The notes below the pieces were generated by a model. The model did no database searches, had not been told where the DNA came from, and saw nothing but the letters and a program-made list of their open reading frames with translations. 64,000 nucleotides of DNA from Algoriphagus sp. (GTDB taxonomy: Bacteria > Bacteroidota > Bacteroidia > Cytophagales > Cyclobacteriaceae). Every line of letters begins with the position of its first letter. The stretch's first letter is position 1. Shown here piece after piece: positions 17,565 to 24,774 of the stretch. Made by a program: the position numbers and the translations under genes. The DNA is taken from the NCBI RefSeq assembly GCF_030694375.1, contig NZ_JAUXYL010000007.1, positions 62,001 to 126,000 of the forward strand. The letters are read 5' to 3'.

Positions 17565-18335
17565 ATGGCTTTAGTGACATTCCTCTCTGACTTTGGGGAT
17601 AAAGATTACTACGTTCCGGCCGTGAAGGCCAAAATGCTCTCGATCAATCCTCAGTTGAATATTATAGACATTTCTCACAGTATCGCACCTTACGATATCG
17701 AGCATGCTGCGTTTGTGCTTCGGTCGACCTTTCGGGAATTCCCCAAAGGAACTGTGCATCTGGTAGGGATCAATACTATCGGCACCATGACTCAGGGGTA
17801 TATCGGCGTCAAACTGGAGGAACATATTTTTGTTGGTCCAAACAATGGGATATTAAGCCTTTTGGCAGATCAGGATCCCGGTATTCTGGTGCAGTTTGCT
17901 GATATCCACCTGAAAGATTCCACCTTTCCGACCCGGGATATTTTAGCACCGATTGCGGCAAAAGTCGCCAGCGGAGCAGCCATCCACGATTTTGGAGGTC
18001 CTTTGACTGGTTTTCGCAAATTGATGTCCAGGCAGGCCAAAGCCACCAGGGAGCATATCATCGGTCATGTGATCCGAATCGATCGCTACGGAAATCTGCT
18101 GACCAACATCCGAAAAGAAGTTTTTGAAAAGCTGAATCCGGGTAAGTTCACTATTCAGTTTGGAAGGGAATCTGTGGACCGCCTTCAAAACGGATACGAT
18201 CAGGTGGAAGCCGGTGATCCTTTTGCTTTTTTCAACAGCTTGGATGTATTGGAAATCGGGATCAATCACGGTCATGGCGGAAATTTGCTAGGCTTAAAGC
18301 AAGACAGTGTGGTTTACATCAACTTTGGGTCCTGA
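17565..18335 (+). CDS. SAM hydrolase / SAM hydroxide adenosyltransferase (DUF62, fluorinase fold)
   Basis: Members split S-adenosylmethionine with water to adenosine and methionine. The 256-residue protein has the N-terminal TFLSDFGDKDYYVPAVKAKM, the FVGPNNGILSLL active-site strand, and the C-terminal barrel motif IDRYGNLLTNI. The fold and length match the DUF62 family rather than true halogenases, which are rare. The stop overlaps the next ATG by one base (TGATG), so the two genes are coupled. Confidence 0.9.
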   Translation: MALVTFLSDFGDKDYYVPAVKAKMLSINPQLNIIDISHSIAPYDIEHAAFVLRSTFREFPKGTVHLVGINTIGTMTQGYIGVKLEEHIFVGPNNGILSLLADQDPGILVQFADIHLKDSTFPTRDILAPIAAKVASGAAIHDFGGPLTGFRKLMSRQAKATREHIIGHVIRIDRYGNLLTNIRKEVFEKLNPGKFTIQFGRESVDRLQNGYDQVEAGDPFAFFNSLDVLEIGINHGHGGNLLGLKQDSVVYINFGS

Positions 18336-18634
18336 TGCTGATACGAATTGTTCGCATGAAATTTACACCCGAAGCGGTTCCTACTTTTCTGGAAAACTTT
18401 GAGGCAAATAAGCAGTCCATTCGAAATTTTCCGGGTTGCATGCATTTGGAATTATGGCAGGATCATGCTTCGGAAAATATTTTCATGACTTACAGTCACT
18501 GGGAAAGCGAAGAGGCCCTCAATCAGTATCGTGATTCTGAGCTATTTAAATCAGTCTGGAGCTTTACCAAGGCGCTTTTTTCGGAAAAACCGCAGGCCTT
18601 CAGTTCAAAAAAAATGCAGGAAGTCGGGAAATGA
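18335..18634 (+). CDS. Antibiotic biosynthesis monooxygenase (ABM)-fold protein
   Basis: The 99-residue protein is a single dimeric alpha/beta barrel of the ABM class: IRIVRMKFTPEAVPTFLENF, then CMHLELWQDHASENIFMTYSHWESEEALNQYR. Such proteins are quinol monooxygenases or heme/small-molecule enzymes. It is coupled to the SAM hydrolase by a one-base overlap; a functional connection is not evident. The substrate is unknown. Confidence 0.85.
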   Translation: MLIRIVRMKFTPEAVPTFLENFEANKQSIRNFPGCMHLELWQDHASENIFMTYSHWESEEALNQYRDSELFKSVWSFTKALFSEKPQAFSSKKMQEVGK

Positions 18635-18636
18635 GT

Positions 18637-18667
18637 TTGTAGGAAATCAATTTTGTTTTCATATTTG
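18637..18667 (+). promoter_or_regulatory. Promoter of tRNA-Leu
   Basis: TTG (18637-18639), a 20-bp spacer, and CATATTTG (18660-18667) fit the Bacteroidota TTG-N19-21-TAnnTTTG consensus with one mismatch. It lies 35 bp before the tRNA. Confidence 0.6.
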
Positions 18668-18702
18668 CAGCCCGTTCAGCAAGGATCGGGAATAATTGAA
18701 AT

Positions 18703-18786
18703 GCCCAGATGGCGGAATTGGTAGACGCGTTGGTCTCAAACACCAATGAGGTTACACTCGTGCCGGTTCGACTCCGGCTCTGGGTA
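18703..18786 (+). tRNA. tRNA-Leu (anticodon CAA)
   Basis: The 84-nt sequence folds as a class II tRNA. The acceptor arms are GCCCAGA and TCTGGGT, with G-U at the terminal pair. The D arm has the GGTAGACGC pattern, the anticodon stem TTGGT/ACCAA encloses loop CTCAAAC with anticodon CAA, a variable arm follows, and the T arm is GCCGGTTCGACTCCGGC. It reads UUG codons. CCA is not encoded. Confidence 0.97.
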
Positions 18787-18789
18787 CAT

Positions 18790-18820
18790 AGGCTCACAGA
18801 AATGTGGGCCTTTTTTTTTT
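18790..18820 (+). terminator. Terminator of tRNA-Leu
   Basis: AGGCTCACA and TGTGGGCCT pair (one T-G) around a GAAA tetraloop, followed by ten T. Confidence 0.88.
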
Positions 18821-19137
18821 GGAATGGGCTAAAGCCACATTCCTATTCATGGCAATGAATTCCAATGGATTGACAAGATCAATCAATATCTTATCTGCAA
18901 GGAACGTTGCATTCCTAATCCTATAAAATGACATTTTGAAGTTTCATCTATGAATACACTCCAAATCAGTTGGAGGTCTAAAAAATCACAAAATGGTTTA
19001 TCGACTTTAGCCGAATCCATTTAAACTTTCAGATTACATTAAAACGATCCAAAAACCATGTAATTTGAAAGTTAAACTTTCAAATTACATGGTTTTTATT
19101 TATTTTTCATGCAAATTGAAAGTCATTTAAGATTTAT
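18821..19137. other. Non-coding stretch with repeats in front of the DUF4143 ATPase
   Basis: No gene is seen in these 317 bp. It holds a GGAATG/CATTCC inverted pair near 18821-18844 and, from 19024 on, four related copies of AACTTTCAAATTACAT in alternating orientation, two of which form the 23-bp inverted repeat listed separately. Confidence 0.6.
19051..19097. repeat. 23-bp perfect inverted repeat upstream of the DUF4143 ATPase
   Basis: The left arm 19051-19073 contains ATGTAATTTGAAAGTT and the right arm 19075-19097 is its exact reverse complement, with one central base. Degenerate half-sites sit at 19024-19040 (AACTTTCAGATTACATT) and 19109-19123 (ATGCAAATTGAAAGT). The last half-site is 15 bp from the ATG of the ATPase gene, suggesting an operator, an attenuating hairpin, or an element end. 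Confidence 0.9.
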
Positions 19138-20328
19138 ATGATTCATCGTACACTAGAAGACAAGCTAATTCAAGGACTAAAATCCATGCCTGTGGTGGTT
19201 ATTTTAGGACCTCGGCAGGTGGGAAAAACTACCTTGGCACTGGAATTTGCCAAACCACTTTTGGATAAGCCAGTTCATTATCTCGATTTGGAGCTGGATT
19301 CTGATCTTGCAAAGCTGGACGATGCGGAAAGTTACCTTCGGAGATTTGAAAACCAACTTTTGGTCATCGACGAGGTGCAGCGAAAGCCCGATTTATTTCG
19401 GATTATTCGGGGATTGGTCGATATCCGAAAGCGTGCTGGAGAACGGGCAGGCCATTTCCTTCTTTTAGGTTCTGCTTCCAAAGAATTGCTTCAACAATCC
19501 TCAGAAACACTAGCAGGAAGGATACGCTATTTGGAATTGACTCCATTCACCGTTTCAGAATTACATCAAAATGACCCGCTAGGTTTCGGTATCGAAAAAC
19601 ATTGGTTTAGAGGAGGCTTTCCAGACAGTTATTTGGCTGATTCGGAAGAAGAAAGCTGGAATTGGAGGCAGGATTTTATCTCCACTTACGTGGAAAAGGA
19701 CATTCCGCTCTTTGGACTCCAAGTCTCTGCCACGCGCATGAAGCGTTTTTGGACGATGCTGGCACACTACCATGGGCAGCAGGCAAACCTAAGTACCATA
19801 GCAAAAAGTCTGGATGTGAGCCATACCACGATCAAAACGTACTTGGATATTCTTCAGGATTTCTTTATGGTTAGGCAGGTGCAACCTTGGTCTGGAAACA
19901 CTAAAAAACGGCTTGTCAAAGCTCCAAAAATCTATTTGAGAGATTCCGGCTTGCTTCATAATCTGTTGAATATCAACACCTTTGATCATTTGCTTGGTCA
20001 TCCGGTAGTAGGAGCGAGTTGGGAAGGTTTTGTGGTTGAGAATATCTTAAACAATCTTTCTTCTTCCTGGACGGCCAGTTACTACCGCTCCAGCAATCAA
20101 GCAGAGATTGATTTGGTATTAGAAAGAAACAATCAGGAAGTTTGGGCAATTGAGATAAAACGATCAATCGCTCCTTCGCTCTCAGCAGGATTTCACAATG
20201 CCTGTGAAGACATTGGAGCGACGAAAAAAATTGTAGTTTACTCAGGAAAGGATCGTTTTCCGATAAAAGGGGAAGTTGAGGTGATAGGATTGATTGAGTT
20301 TTTGCAACTACTCAAAAATGAAAATTAG
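19138..20328 (+). CDS. AAA ATPase with C-terminal DUF4143 domain
   Basis: The 396-residue protein has an AAA_14 ATPase domain with Walker A GPRQVGKTT at 24-32 and Walker B LLVIDEVQRKP around 74-84, then LLGSASKELL (sensor) and a winged-helix segment (SLDVSHTTIKTYLDILQDFFMV). The C-terminal DUF4143 domain carries SSNQAEIDLVLERNNQEVWA then IEIKRS, a D-(x)n-ExK pattern like that of PD-(D/E)XK nucleases. These proteins are widespread, sporadic and of unsettled function. The gene stands alone behind a strong inverted-repeat cluster, after the tRNA, a position typical of acquired genes. Confidence 0.9.
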   Translation: MIHRTLEDKLIQGLKSMPVVVILGPRQVGKTTLALEFAKPLLDKPVHYLDLELDSDLAKLDDAESYLRRFENQLLVIDEVQRKPDLFRIIRGLVDIRKRAGERAGHFLLLGSASKELLQQSSETLAGRIRYLELTPFTVSELHQNDPLGFGIEKHWFRGGFPDSYLADSEEESWNWRQDFISTYVEKDIPLFGLQVSATRMKRFWTMLAHYHGQQANLSTIAKSLDVSHTTIKTYLDILQDFFMVRQVQPWSGNTKKRLVKAPKIYLRDSGLLHNLLNINTFDHLLGHPVVGASWEGFVVENILNNLSSSWTASYYRSSNQAEIDLVLERNNQEVWAIEIKRSIAPSLSAGFHNACEDIGATKKIVVYSGKDRFPIKGEVEVIGLIEFLQLLKNEN

Positions 20329-20336
20329 AAGTGACA

Positions 20337-20792
20337 TTATACCCCCTCCCAATGTTTTAAGCATGGACAATACGCTTGAAATTCACATCCCTTGGGATTT
20401 CCTGTACAAAAGTCCATTCCAAAAAACCCATGCTTCATGATTGGCATGGATCTTTTCAAAAGTCCAACTGCCAATCTATAACCAAATTCAGCTGGAAGGT
20501 TTTCAGGTAAGTCAACCATTATATTCCAAGATTCATACATTTTTACTAAGGATTTCGTGAGCGATCGGAGATCATCTTCAACCAATTTTTCACTGGGAGG
20601 AAAATCTTCAAGCTTTAGCCCACAATAATTACCAAAGGCGGGGGCTTCAAAATAATTTAAGAAATTATCCGCCTCCTCTAGTTTGTCTTCAATTATATCG
20701 CGAGGTTGATTCTTCTTTTTCCTTAGGAAAAAATCCTTTGGCCTAAATGCCTTTTGAATATCATCTAAAAGATGCTTGGTGTAGGGGTGCAT
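20337..20792 (-). CDS. Hypothetical protein with a C-terminal cysteine cluster
   Basis: I do not recognise a family. The 151-residue product has no signal peptide. The N-terminal 50 residues are basic and helical. The last 25 residues carry four cysteines, C129-x6-C136-x5-C142-x-C144, plus C57, which could hold a metal or an Fe-S cluster. It converges with the DUF4143 gene at 8 bp and is followed on its strand by no close partner. The cysteine spacing and the separate promoter space suggest a real gene. Confidence 0.65.
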   Translation of the reverse strand: MHPYTKHLLDDIQKAFRPKDFFLRKKKNQPRDIIEDKLEEADNFLNYFEAPAFGNYCGLKLEDFPPSEKLVEDDLRSLTKSLVKMYESWNIMVDLPENLPAEFGYRLAVGLLKRSMPIMKHGFFGMDFCTGNPKGCEFQAYCPCLKHWEGV

Positions 20793-20816
20793 CGTTTTGA
20801 GGTTTTGGTGAAAAAA

Positions 20817-22433
20817 TCAATTTAAAAAATAATAAATCATCACCGTCACCACACAAAGCACAATTGACAGCGGCTTTGCAAACTTCCATTCCTGAAGATT
20901 AAGTGGTCCTAGGGGGATAACTGATACCGTTTTGGGTGGGAATTTCAGACTAACGAGATACATCACGCCAAGATTCAGCAGAAACTCAATCCCCCAAATA
21001 TGAATGAAATGGAGGTTGACTTCCATCACAAAAGTGGTCAAGATGTAAAATGAAAAACCGACCAACAGCCCTGCTTTTGCTCCTGCTGCGGAGATTTTAG
21101 GCATAAAAAATCCTGCAATCAAGACCGAGGCGATTGGTATGAAAAATATCCCGTTGAGTTGCTGCATCAGTTGGTAGAGTCCATCAGGAGCATTGGCGAC
21201 CATTGGGGCAATCAGGATGGAAATTACCGCAAGGATTAGCGAACTCAGCTTCCCTACTCTGACGAGTTTGGAGTCCAAAGCACCAGGCTGAATGATCTTT
21301 TTGTAAATGTCCAGGCTGAAAATCGTCGCTGCAGAGTTTAAGACCGAGTTGAACGTGCTCAAAACAGCTCCCAAAACCACTGCGGCAAAAAAGCCGATCA
21401 GACTCAGCGGGAGGACTTTTTTAACCAAAACGGGGTAAATCACATCCTGATCACCAAAATACTGTTCTCCATAATAATAGAAAGCAATGACTCCGGGGAG
21501 CACAATGATCAGAGGAATCAAAATCTTGAAAATCCCGGTGAACAGCAATCCTTTTTGAGCTTCAGCCATATTTTTAGCTCCTAAAGCCCGCTGAATGATC
21601 GTCTGATTCATTCCCCAGAAGTAAAGCTGATTGATCATCAATCCCGTAAACAGTGTGCTAAATGGAAGCACTGAGTCCTTTGCCCCGATTACATTGAATT
21701 TTTCAGGAACTGTCTCATAGACCAAAGACATTCCCTCGACAACGTTACCACCTCCGATATCCCAAAGTGCAAAAACCGGAACCATCAAGCCGCCGATTAC
21801 TAATCCAACTGCATTGATCGAATCTGAGTAAGCTACCGCTTTTAGTCCACCCAAAATCGCATAGATTGATCCAATGACTCCAATTGTGACTACTGATATC
21901 CATATTCCTTCTGATTTGCTGATCTGAAAGACTTCGGAAACATTGAAGATGCTTTCCAGATTTATAGCTCCTGTGTAAAGCACAATGGGTAAAAGCGTAA
22001 ACACAAAAGACAGCATCAACAGCAGGGAAACAATAGTTTTGGTTGTGTCATCGTAGCGGACAGCCAGATATTGGGGAATGGTGGCCAATCCCATTCTGAG
22101 GTAAATCGGCAAGAAATAAAGGGCAGCAATGACTAAGGCAATGGCAGAAGTTACTTCCCAAGCGATGATGATCATGCCATTTTTGTAGGCCGATCCGTTC
22201 ATCCCAATTAGATGCTCAGTAGAGATATTGGTCAAAATCATCGACCCTGCAATCACTCCGCCGGTGAGACTTCTGCCTCCCAAAAAGTACCCATCCTTCG
22301 ATCGGAGATTCTCTTTTCTCAACTTATACCAAGAAAAAAAAGCAACAAACAGTGTGAATCCCACAAAGGAAATGACAGTCAGCATGATTTTATTTTGGGT
22401 GAATTGAATCAAAAAAGAAGGGGACTTATTCAT
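20817..22433 (-). CDS. Sodium:solute symporter (SSS family), possible inositol transporter
   Basis: The 538-residue protein has about 14 transmembrane helices. SSS features are DGYFLGGRSLTGGVIAGSMILTNIS at the start of helix 1-2, LATIPQYLAVRYDDTTK, the ILGGLKAVAYSDSINAVG loop of helices 5-6, and VLGAVLSTFNSVLNSAATIFSLDIYKK near helix 8. These transporters couple sodium to uptake of sugars, inositols or related solutes. The ATG at 22433 gives 16 extra residues before a second start at 22385 (MLTVISFVG), which may be genuine. The inositol oxygenase gene 22 bp upstream on the same strand points to inositol as substrate, by inference. Confidence 0.92.
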   Translation of the reverse strand: MNKSPSFLIQFTQNKIMLTVISFVGFTLFVAFFSWYKLRKENLRSKDGYFLGGRSLTGGVIAGSMILTNISTEHLIGMNGSAYKNGMIIIAWEVTSAIALVIAALYFLPIYLRMGLATIPQYLAVRYDDTTKTIVSLLLMLSFVFTLLPIVLYTGAINLESIFNVSEVFQISKSEGIWISVVTIGVIGSIYAILGGLKAVAYSDSINAVGLVIGGLMVPVFALWDIGGGNVVEGMSLVYETVPEKFNVIGAKDSVLPFSTLFTGLMINQLYFWGMNQTIIQRALGAKNMAEAQKGLLFTGIFKILIPLIIVLPGVIAFYYYGEQYFGDQDVIYPVLVKKVLPLSLIGFFAAVVLGAVLSTFNSVLNSAATIFSLDIYKKIIQPGALDSKLVRVGKLSSLILAVISILIAPMVANAPDGLYQLMQQLNGIFFIPIASVLIAGFFMPKISAAGAKAGLLVGFSFYILTTFVMEVNLHFIHIWGIEFLLNLGVMYLVSLKFPPKTVSVIPLGPLNLQEWKFAKPLSIVLCVVTVMIYYFLN

Positions 22434-22455
22434 CCCCTCTCGAGTAATCTTGAGT

Positions 22456-23337
22456 TTAAAATTTTAGCGTGGCAGGCAGATATTTGGCTACCAAGTCCTC
22501 ATAATAAGGCCTCAAAGCCTTGGAATTCGGCGGAACCGGAACTTTTGAATACAGATCGTAGGGGTTGAATTTATCCACCCATTTGAACATCTCGCGATCG
22601 TGATCATTGAGCAGGTGATCGTAGGCATTTTCCCGGTGCTGCGCATAAAAAGAATGGTAACGGATCATGTAAAGTGCTGGCTCGGGCATGTAATCTTTGA
22701 CCATTTGATAGAGATATTCATCATGTCCCCAAGACATTTTGACTTGATCCAACCCACACTGATGGGAATAAACACCATATTTTGTATTGAATCGCCCGTC
22801 TTTTGAGTCCGGGTTTCGGTCAAAATACTCGGGATAAACAATTCGATCGGAGTGCTTGCAACCTACGGGAAAAGTATCCCCAACCACAGCCCATTGAGGT
22901 TCGCCGAAAAGACACAGCACTTTTCCCAAGTCATGAATAAACCCGGTCAGCACAAACCAATCCGGATGTCCGTCAGCACGGATAGCTTCCGAAGTCTGAA
23001 GTAAATGCTGCAATTGATCCAAGTTCGTATCGGGATCTGAGTCATCAATCAACGTATTGAGGTAATTCACTGCATCCCAAAAAGGCATTTCCTTTTTTTC
23101 AAACTTCAAAAATTCCTTTTCCTTTTCTAGTACAAAATCATAGGTCTGATAGGTATGATTGAGCTTGTAAAACTCACGCACAGTATCCACACGCTCAGAA
23201 TCATGGTAATTCCGATAGTCATCCTTGGCCTTAGCTTGCTTGTCCTTAGGTTCAGGATAGCGAGTCAGGAGATCATCCTCCCAATCTTCGATGGATTGAA
23301 GGGGAGCTATTTCCGATGCAGAGAGCTTGGTTGTCAT
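22456..23337 (-). CDS. miox: myo-Inositol oxygenase (MIOX)
   Basis: MIOX opens the inositol ring with O2 at a mixed-valent di-iron site to give glucuronate. The 293-residue length equals animal and plant MIOX. By alignment from memory with mammalian MIOX, all six iron ligands are present: His111 in [10 protein letters not shown], His135-Asp136 in IHDLGKVL, His205 in SWGHDEY, His228 in RYHSFY, and Asp261 in FNPYDLY. The blocks [18 protein letters not shown] and [12 protein letters not shown] are also very similar. It precedes the symporter gene in an apparent two-gene operon. Downstream glucuronate enzymes are not nearby. Confidence 0.95.
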   Translation of the reverse strand: MTTKLSASEIAPLQSIEDWEDDLLTRYPEPKDKQAKAKDDYRNYHDSERVDTVREFYKLNHTYQTYDFVLEKEKEFLKFEKKEMPFWDAVNYLNTLIDDSDPDTNLDQLQHLLQTSEAIRADGHPDWFVLTGFIHDLGKVLCLFGEPQWAVVGDTFPVGCKHSDRIVYPEYFDRNPDSKDGRFNTKYGVYSHQCGLDQVKMSWGHDEYLYQMVKDYMPEPALYMIRYHSFYAQHRENAYDHLLNDHDREMFKWVDKFNPYDLYSKVPVPPNSKALRPYYEDLVAKYLPATLKF

Positions 23338-23425
23338 GGGTTTGGAGTTTAGAAATGAAATATAAAGACAATATCCAAAACTTCATCTCCTGATTAGCTA
23401 CGTTTTAAATCTCTTGGAACAAAAA

Positions 23426-23443
23426 CGTACAAATAATTGTACA
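23426..23443. promoter_or_regulatory. Candidate YefM-YoeB operator
   Basis: CGTACA (23426-23431) and TGTACA (23438-23443) have centres exactly 12 bp apart, and the pair forms GTACAA-ATAA-TTGTAC. The E. coli YefM antitoxin binds TGTACA cores with 12-bp spacing, so this matches the family operator. It lies 41 bp before the antitoxin ATG. Confidence 0.7.
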
Positions 23444-23483
23444 ATAGGAATTGAAATCTCATCTTTAACAAAAAACAGAAATC

Positions 23484-23738
23484 ATGGAAGTCACTAGCTA
23501 CTCTAAGTTTCGCGAGAACATGAAGTCTTATTTGGATAATGTAGTCAATGATTCAAGACCATTGTATGTCACCAGAACAAATGGTGAAGATGTCGTCGTT
23601 TTATCCAAATCCGACTATGAAAGCATGCAAGAAACCTACTACTTGATGAGCAGCCCAAAAAATGCTGAGCGTTTGTTGGAGGCTATAAAAGATTTGGATG
23701 AAGGAAAAGGCGTTAAAAGAGACTTGATCGAAGAATAA
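23484..23738 (+). CDS. yefM: Antitoxin of the YefM/Phd family
   Basis: The 84-residue antitoxin has the Phd/YefM N-terminal DNA-binding fold: MEVTSYSKFRENMKSYLDNV, then RPLYVTRTNGEDVVVLSKSDYESMQET. The C-terminal acidic helix (LLEAIKDLDEGKGVKRDLIEE) wraps and neutralises the toxin. It is followed by the YoeB gene after 11 bp, and a matching operator lies upstream, so the module is probably autoregulated. Confidence 0.95.
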   Translation: MEVTSYSKFRENMKSYLDNVVNDSRPLYVTRTNGEDVVVLSKSDYESMQETYYLMSSPKNAERLLEAIKDLDEGKGVKRDLIEE

Positions 23739-23749
23739 AATTTTCCAAC

Positions 23750-24004
23750 ATGAATATCATTTTTTCAAATCAAGCTTGGGATGATTATCTCTATTGGAAT
23801 GCTACCGATAAGAAGATTTTCAAAAAAATAAACACACTTATCAAGGAATGCCAGCGAACGCCTTTTTCTGGAACTGGAAAGCCCGAACCTCTAAAACATG
23901 AATTAGCCGGTTTCTGGTCTCGAAGAATCGACAAGGAGCATCGGCTTGTGTATCGAGTCAAAAATGGCGCTTTGGAAATCGCACAATTCAGGCATCATTA
24001 TTAA
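23750..24004 (+). CDS. yoeB: mRNA interferase toxin YoeB
   Basis: The 84-residue RelE-fold toxin cleaves mRNA in the ribosomal A site. The characteristic GKPEPLKHELAGFWSRRID block carries the catalytic Glu and Arg, EHRLVYRV follows, and the protein ends FRHHY with the catalytic terminal His. All expected residues are present, so it should be active. It forms an operon with yefM and is closed by a strong terminator. Confidence 0.96.
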   Translation: MNIIFSNQAWDDYLYWNATDKKIFKKINTLIKECQRTPFSGTGKPEPLKHELAGFWSRRIDKEHRLVYRVKNGALEIAQFRHHY

Positions 24005-24006
24005 TG

Positions 24007-24037
24007 AAAAATGGGCCCACAAGGAGCCCATTTTTTT
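24007..24037 (+). terminator. Terminator of the YefM-YoeB module
   Basis: AAAAATGGGC (24007-24016) pairs perfectly with GCCCATTTTT (24026-24035) over a CCACAAGGA loop and is followed by a T-run. Confidence 0.9.
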
Positions 24038-24107
24038 ATTTCTATTTTAATAAACACCAAGTTCGGATCAAATTTGGGGTACTTTAGGTCAACTTTTACT
24101 TGGACTA

Positions 24108-24425
24108 TTAAAGTGAACGCTTTAATCTTTTAGGACTTTGTCTTGTATCAAACACATCGGAAATAATTACCATCCCATCTCTAAGAAAATAAAGGATTTT
24201 AAAATTCCCTTCGACCAAATACCTTACTTGTTCTTTTCGATTCAACAATGCCTGCTCAATTTGACCAACCTCTGGTTGGAGCTCAAGTACTTTTGTTGCA
24301 ATAATTAATTTTTGCACTAATTTTTGGGCTGGATCAAATCCCGAAACAGCTAAAAAATATTCAAAAATATCGTCCAATTGGTTTTCAGCAAATTCAGTCC
24401 AAACAACAGGAAAGCTACCCTCCAT
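24108..24425 (-). CDS. Type II toxin of the RelE/ParE family
   Basis: The 105-residue product is ParE-like: VVWTEFAENQLDDIFEYFLAVSG begins the domain, EVGQIEQALLNRKEQVRYLVEGNFKILYFLRDG gives the central sheet with its Arg-Tyr, and VIISDVFDTRQSPKRL is the typical C-terminal strand ending in DTRQsP-k. ParE members poison gyrase, while RelE members cut mRNA; sequence alone does not decide. The gene overlaps the upstream antitoxin by 11 bp. Confidence 0.92.
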   Translation of the reverse strand: MEGSFPVVWTEFAENQLDDIFEYFLAVSGFDPAQKLVQKLIIATKVLELQPEVGQIEQALLNRKEQVRYLVEGNFKILYFLRDGMVIISDVFDTRQSPKRLKRSL

Positions 24426-24651
24426 ATTTTTTCAACAGTTCTTCTGATCTTTTATATCTTCCAGAATCTACATCGCTAACAGCCTTATCCAACCTACCTT
24501 CTAGTTCTTCGACAGAAATTGGAGCAAAATAGTCCTTATGGGAAACAAATCTTCTCTGCTTGAGCAATTGTTCCAATTCGGTCAACAAATCCTCATCCTC
24601 AAGTTTAAGTATATCCTGTACGAGCTTTATTTTTTTTGCTTCTATTTCCAT
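24415..24651 (-). CDS. Cognate antitoxin of the 24108 toxin
   Basis: The 78-residue acidic protein has an N-terminal helix (KIKLVQDILKLEDEDLLTELEQLL) and a C-terminal half (VEELEGRLDKAVSDVDSGRYKRSEELLKKY), a layout typical of the small antitoxins paired with bacteroidete ParE toxins. It lacks an obvious DNA-binding domain. Its stop overlaps the toxin start, which supports the pairing. It is tail-to-tail with the YefM-YoeB locus. Confidence 0.85.
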   Translation of the reverse strand: MEIEAKKIKLVQDILKLEDEDLLTELEQLLKQRRFVSHKDYFAPISVEELEGRLDKAVSDVDSGRYKRSEELLKKYGG

Positions 24652-24774
24652 AATCTAAACTATCTGAAGTTCAATTTACAAATTATCTAAATCTAATGAA
24701 GCTAGGTTTATGATTAATTAAAAAGTTCCACAGAAGAAGCCCATTTTAGATTTTTCAATCACACTTCAGCCTTC

